Source: an uncultured Eubacteriales bacterium
GTDB lineage: Bacteria; Bacillota; Clostridia; Oscillospirales; Acutalibacteraceae
Assembly (NCBI GenBank): GCA_900317215.1
Contig: ONFW01000104.1
Span: 1-9,929, forward strand
Direction: 5' to 3'
Length of the DNA stretch: 9,929 nt
Under the pieces are notes generated by a model, which saw only the letters and a list, made by a program, of their open reading frames with translations, was not told the DNA's origin and did no database searches. Numbering within the stretch: position 1 is the stretch's first letter; each line of letters begins with the position of its first letter. This document shows, piece after piece, positions 7,537 to 9,929 of the stretch. Both the position numbers and the translations under genes were made by a program.

Positions 7537-8847
7537 TTATTTTAATTCGGGCAGAATCCCTTCAAGCGAAGCAAGTGCTCTTCCGGAATATGCCGCAGCT
7601 CTTTGTTTTTTATCTTTTATATGCTCCTCCAGCGGAGGAAGTATCCCCATGTTCGCCCCCATGGGCTGAAAATCGCTTACAGTGCTGTCTGAAATATATC
7701 TCTGCAGTGCTCCGAGCATTGTTTCTGCGGGCAGTGTCACCGTTTGCTCCTGTTTTATACGCTTTACGGCATTTATACCTGCAAGCATTCCCGATGAGGC
7801 GCTTTCCATATAGCCCTCTACGCCTGTCATCTGACCTGCAAAAAACAGCCTTGGCTCGCTTTTCAGCGAATAATCGGAGTTCAGCAGCCTCGGAGAATCC
7901 ATGAAGGTATTCCTATGCATTACTCCATAGCGGACATATTCTGCATTTTTCAGGGCAGGCACCATTCCGAATACTCTTTTCTGCTCCGGAAATTTAAGAT
8001 TTGTCTGAAAGCCCACAAGATTATACATGGTCTTTCCTGCGTTCTCACTTCTGAGCTGAACCACAGCCCATGGTCTGTGACCTGTTCGGGGATCTCTCAG
8101 ACCCACAGGCTTCATAGGCCCGAACCGAAGCGTATCCTGTCCCCTCTGAGCGAGTATCTCAACAGGCATACAGCCCTCATAAACCTTCGGATCAGAAACG
8201 TCGACATCGTGTCTTGGCGCTCTTTCAGCATTTACAAGTGCCTCATGGAAGCTCTCGTATTCCTCCTTGTTCATCGGACAGTTTATATAATCGTCCTCTC
8301 CCCCTCTGTCATACCTCGATGCGGTAAAGGCGCAGCTCATATCAATGCTTTCAGCCGTAATTACGGGAGCTGCGGCATCGAAGAACGAAAGTGAGCCGCC
8401 GCAAAGAACGGAAAGCTTTTCCGCAAGCGCATCGCTCGTCAGAGGCCCTGTTGCTATCACTGTCACCCCATTAGAAGGAAGCTCCGTTACCTCCTTGTCT
8501 ATAACAGTTATCATCGGGTCGTTTTTTATTGCCTGCGTGACCAGCGAGGAAAAAATCTCACGATCCACAGCAAGAGCTCCTCCTGCCGGAACACGGCATT
8601 CATCAGCACATTTCATCAGAAGCGAGCCTATCCTCCTCATTTCCTCCTTAAGAAGTCCGGCAGCGCTCTCGATTCTTGCCGCCTTAAGAGAGTTAGAGCA
8701 AACAAGCTCACAGAAATCGGTGCTTTTATGTGCAGGAGTGAGCTTGTGCGGCTTCATTTCATAAAGTCTTACCTCTATCCCTCTTTTTGCGATCTGATAT
8801 GCAGCCTCGCAGCCTGCAAGACCTGCGCCCACAACATTTATATACAT
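7537..8847 (-). CDS. trmFO: Folate/FAD-dependent tRNA (uracil-54-C5)-methyltransferase TrmFO
   Basis: TrmFO makes 5-methyluridine at position 54 in the T-loop of tRNA, using methylenetetrahydrofolate and reduced FAD instead of S-adenosylmethionine. The 436 residues are the usual length. The N-terminal Rossmann motif is VVGAGLAGCEAA (5-16), with Gly7, Gly9 and Gly12. The family block FCELVCSNSLKA follows (45-56). Cys50 and Cys226 (in EGCMPVE) correspond by motif to the two functionally important cysteines described in Bacillus TrmFO. FFAGQMTGVEGY (335-346) and FQPMGANMGILPPL (393-406) are the typical C-terminal blocks. The start is an ATG with GAGGGAAAGG just upstream. It is the first gene after the promoters at 8931-8971 and is followed closely by plsX, so it probably leads the operon. 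Confidence 0.97.
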   Translation of the reverse strand: MYINVVGAGLAGCEAAYQIAKRGIEVRLYEMKPHKLTPAHKSTDFCELVCSNSLKAARIESAAGLLKEEMRRIGSLLMKCADECRVPAGGALAVDREIFSSLVTQAIKNDPMITVIDKEVTELPSNGVTVIATGPLTSDALAEKLSVLCGGSLSFFDAAAPVITAESIDMSCAFTASRYDRGGEDDYINCPMNKEEYESFHEALVNAERAPRHDVDVSDPKVYEGCMPVEILAQRGQDTLRFGPMKPVGLRDPRTGHRPWAVVQLRSENAGKTMYNLVGFQTNLKFPEQKRVFGMVPALKNAEYVRYGVMHRNTFMDSPRLLNSDYSLKSEPRLFFAGQMTGVEGYMESASSGMLAGINAVKRIKQEQTVTLPAETMLGALQRYISDSTVSDFQPMGANMGILPPLEEHIKDKKQRAAAYSGRALASLEGILPELK

Positions 8848-8874
8848 AACCTTTCCCTCGTCATCTGTTTTGCA

Positions 8875-8892
8875 TCAGGGTATTATCCCTGA
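8875..8892 (-). repeat. Small hairpin in the trmFO leader
   Basis: A perfect six-base stem, TCAGGG with CCCTGA, closes a six-base loop (TATTAT). It sits in the predicted 5' leader of trmFO, 27 bases before the ATG and just upstream of the ribosome site. No run of T follows it on the minus strand, so it is not an obvious terminator. It could affect mRNA stability or ribosome access, but this is inference. Confidence 0.5.
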
Positions 8893-8930
8893 GTGTGCGC
8901 TCACCCTCGGAACAGTTTATAATACAGGTG

Positions 8931-8959
8931 ATTATCCGTTATATTTTATCATATTTCAA
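8931..8959 (-). promoter_or_regulatory. Second sigma-A type promoter of trmFO, overlapping the first
   Basis: On the minus strand TTGAAA (8954-8959) is followed after 17 bases by GATAAT (8931-8936). Both boxes are one base from consensus. It overlaps the stronger-looking pair 12 bases upstream, and would give a leader of about 76 bases. Either one or both may be used. Confidence 0.5.
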
Positions 8960-8971
8960 GTATAATATCAA
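8943..8971 (-). promoter_or_regulatory. Likely main sigma-A type promoter of the trmFO operon
   Basis: On the minus strand TTGATA (8966-8971) is followed after exactly 17 bases by TAAAAT (8943-8948), each one mismatch from consensus, in an A+T-rich setting. Transcription would begin near 8936 and give a leader of about 88 bases before trmFO. It lies after the sigma gene terminator, which supports separate control of the housekeeping operon. Confidence 0.7.
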
Positions 8972-9140
8972 GTGTATGAAGCCGTTTTTCAGGGTTTTTG
9001 AACTATTTTGGCGAGATGATAATAATGTGAACTGAGTCTCTATTTGCCGATTATTTGACCTGCTTTCTTGCGAGATCATGTCCGGAAGCATTTGATCAGG
9101 GATAACTCCGTACTCCAAGCCTTTAATATTGTTCACAGAG

Positions 9141-9166
9141 GGTCAACTTTTTCAAAAACAGTGACC
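9141..9166. repeat. 26-base near-palindrome of unknown role
   Basis: The outer arms GGTCA and TGACC pair perfectly, and the centre is TTTT against AAAA. Of 13 possible pairs about ten match (one of them the zero-loop centre excluded) and one is a G-T pair. It could be a dimeric regulator site or a weak hairpin. It is 170 bases upstream of the trmFO promoters and I cannot link it to a known regulator. Confidence 0.35.
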
Positions 9167-9184
9167 TGTTTTCAGAGCGACCTT

Positions 9185-9226
9185 ATAAAACATAGGGGAT
9201 ACCCTCTTATGCTGGGCATCCCCTAT
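9185..9226 (-). terminator. Rho-independent terminator after the sigma factor gene
   Basis: A perfect nine-base stem, ATAGGGGAT (9192-9200) with ATCCCCTAT (9218-9226), extends inward by one mismatch and three more G-C pairs around a nine-base loop. On the minus strand the stem is followed by GTTTTATA, a modest T-rich tail; the plus strand has no T tail. It lies 77 bases past the sigma factor stop and fits termination of that transcript. Confidence 0.75.
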
Positions 9227-9237
9227 ATAAAGCTCTT

Positions 9238-9264
9238 GCCGCTTGATCTAACGGATAAAGCGGC
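9238..9264. repeat. Short inverted repeat between the sigma factor stop and its terminator
   Basis: GCCGCTT (9238-9244) and AAGCGGC (9258-9264) form a perfect seven-base stem around a 13-base loop. It sits in the predicted 3' untranslated part of the sigma factor mRNA, just before the terminator stem. It has no T tail of its own. It may stabilise the mRNA end, or it may have no function. Confidence 0.4.
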
Positions 9265-9302
9265 TCACGATTTATTCCTTGCCGACCTTTTTCCGGCTCT
9301 GT

Positions 9303-9929
9303 CTATGCGCTTTCCGCTTCTATCTCCTCTCTGAGCCGCGTTATTATTTTTTTCTCAAGTCTTGATATATATGACTGCGATATGCCGAGACTGTCCGCTA
9401 CCTGCTTCTGCGTATGCGGCTTTTTCCCGTTAAGTCCGAACCGCAGCTCCATTATTGTCAGTTCCCTCTTGTTCAGTCTGCCGACAGCCTTCATGAGCTG
9501 CGCCTGCTCCGACTCGGATTCCAGTCTCCTGTCGACTTCGTCGGGATCACTGCCAAGAATATCTGATATCAGCAGTTCGTTTCCGTCGTAATCAACATTC
9601 AGCGGCTCGTCTATTGATATCTCGTTTTTCTGTTGTGCGCTTTTTCTGAAATACATCAGTATCTCGTTCTCAATGCACCTTGAAGCATAGGTCGCAAGCT
9701 TGATGTTCCGCTGAGGGCAAAAGGTGTTTACCGCTTTTATAAGTCCGATAGTTCCTATTGATATAAGATCTTCCACATTTACGCCCGGGGACTCGAATTT
9801 CTTTGCGATATAAACCACAAGCCTGAGATTATGCGTTATCAGCGGCTCTCTTGCTTTTTCATCTCCCTCCGAGATGCGCTTCATGAGCCTTGACTCCTCG
9901 TCGCTGCTCAAAGGCGCAGGCAGAGTCTC
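9303..9929 (-). CDS. sigE: Sporulation sigma factor SigE, N-terminus cut by window edge
   Basis: Sigma-E directs early mother-cell transcription during endospore formation. In known cases it is made as an inactive membrane-bound precursor cleaved by SpoIIGA. The window holds 208 C-terminal residues and a TAG stop. The frame is open to base 9929 and begins with ETLPAPLSSDEE, which matches the stretch just after the pro-sequence of Bacillus SigE (EALPPPLSKDEE). The pro-sequence must therefore lie outside. Region 2 shows NLRLVVYIAKKFE, EDLISIGTIGLIKAVNTF and KLATYASRCIENEILMYF. The linker SIDEPLNVDYDGNELLISD favours SigE over the related SigK. Region 4 shows IMELRFGL and a helix-turn-helix ending SLGISQSYISRLEKK. 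A TTG at 9911 is an internal leucine codon, not the start. The gene ends in its own terminator. SigG, often next to SigE in spore formers, does not follow. Confidence 0.93.
   Translation of the reverse strand, partial: ETLPAPLSSDEESRLMKRISEGDEKAREPLITHNLRLVVYIAKKFESPGVNVEDLISIGTIGLIKAVNTFCPQRNIKLATYASRCIENEILMYFRKSAQQKNEISIDEPLNVDYDGNELLISDILGSDPDEVDRRLESESEQAQLMKAVGRLNKRELTIMELRFGLNGKKPHTQKQVADSLGISQSYISRLEKKIITRLREEIEAESA

Larger units (their letters stand above)
8848..9302. other. 455-base gene-free stretch between the sigma factor and trmFO
   Basis: I see no credible gene here. Reading along the minus strand, it holds a stem at 9238-9264, the terminator at 9185-9226, a 26-base near-palindrome at 9141-9166, the two overlapping promoters (8931-8971) and the trmFO leader with its hairpin. 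The stretch from about 8980 to 9135 shows nothing I can assign. A 65-codon GTG-started frame on the minus strand (8939-9136) lacks a ribosome site and resembles no family I know. Confidence 0.7.

Noticed and set aside
8848..8930. Riboswitch or T-box in the trmFO leader
   Set aside because: The leader is under 90 bases, has only one small hairpin and no terminator-like T run, so it lacks the structure expected of either.
8971..8978. CATACACT on the minus strand, resembling a sigma-E type -10 box
   Set aside because: No sigma-E like -35 box is seen at the right distance, and a single eight-base match in A+T-rich DNA is weak evidence for sporulation control of trmFO.
8939..9136. 65-codon minus-strand frame in the intergenic gap
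   Set aside because: It starts at GTG without a ribosome site, resembles nothing, and its end runs into the trmFO promoter boxes. Probably chance.
9909..9911. TTG at 9911 as the start of the sigma factor
   Set aside because: The frame stays open to the window edge and the upstream residues (ETLPAP) match SigE, so the codon is an internal leucine.

Overview
The window is a housekeeping cluster from an endospore-forming-lineage Firmicute, most likely a Clostridia member such as a Ruminococcus-like Oscillospiraceae. The lineage call rests on three things: a sigma-E type sporulation sigma factor at the right edge, the rnc-smc-ftsY gene order typical of Firmicutes, and the mid-range base composition. 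The exact genus is a guess. Every supported gene lies on the minus strand, so transcription runs from high to low coordinates.

Layout in transcription order. (1) 9303-9929 is the C-terminal part of a sigma-E like factor whose N-terminus lies beyond the right edge. (2) 8848-9302 is a 455-base gap. It holds a hairpin terminator behind the sigma gene, two further inverted repeats, and an overlapping pair of sigma-A type promoters that drive the next operon. (3) 7537-8847 is trmFO (folate-dependent tRNA m5U54 methyltransferase). (4) 6500-7519 is plsX (phosphate acyltransferase of phospholipid synthesis). (5) 5826-6500 is rnc (RNase III). (6) 4804-5829 is an Elp3-like radical SAM protein. (7) 1181-4747 is smc (chromosome condensation ATPase). 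(8) 1-1101 is ftsY (signal recognition particle receptor), whose C-terminal end lies beyond the left edge.

The stretch from trmFO to the radical SAM gene is very tight: a 17-base gap, then a 1-base stop/start overlap, then a 4-base overlap using a TTG start. Translational coupling is likely. The gaps before smc (56 bases) and ftsY (79 bases) are larger but contain no convincing terminator, so trmFO to ftsY probably forms one transcription unit. It mixes tRNA modification, membrane lipid synthesis, RNA processing, chromosome organisation and membrane protein targeting, as this neighbourhood commonly does in Firmicutes.

I found no mobile element, CRISPR array, tRNA or rRNA, and no clearly new system. 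The most unusual points are an acidic C-terminal extension on FtsY, the absence of acpP between plsX and rnc, an Elp3-like protein without its acetyltransferase half, and a gap with several unexplained inverted repeats.
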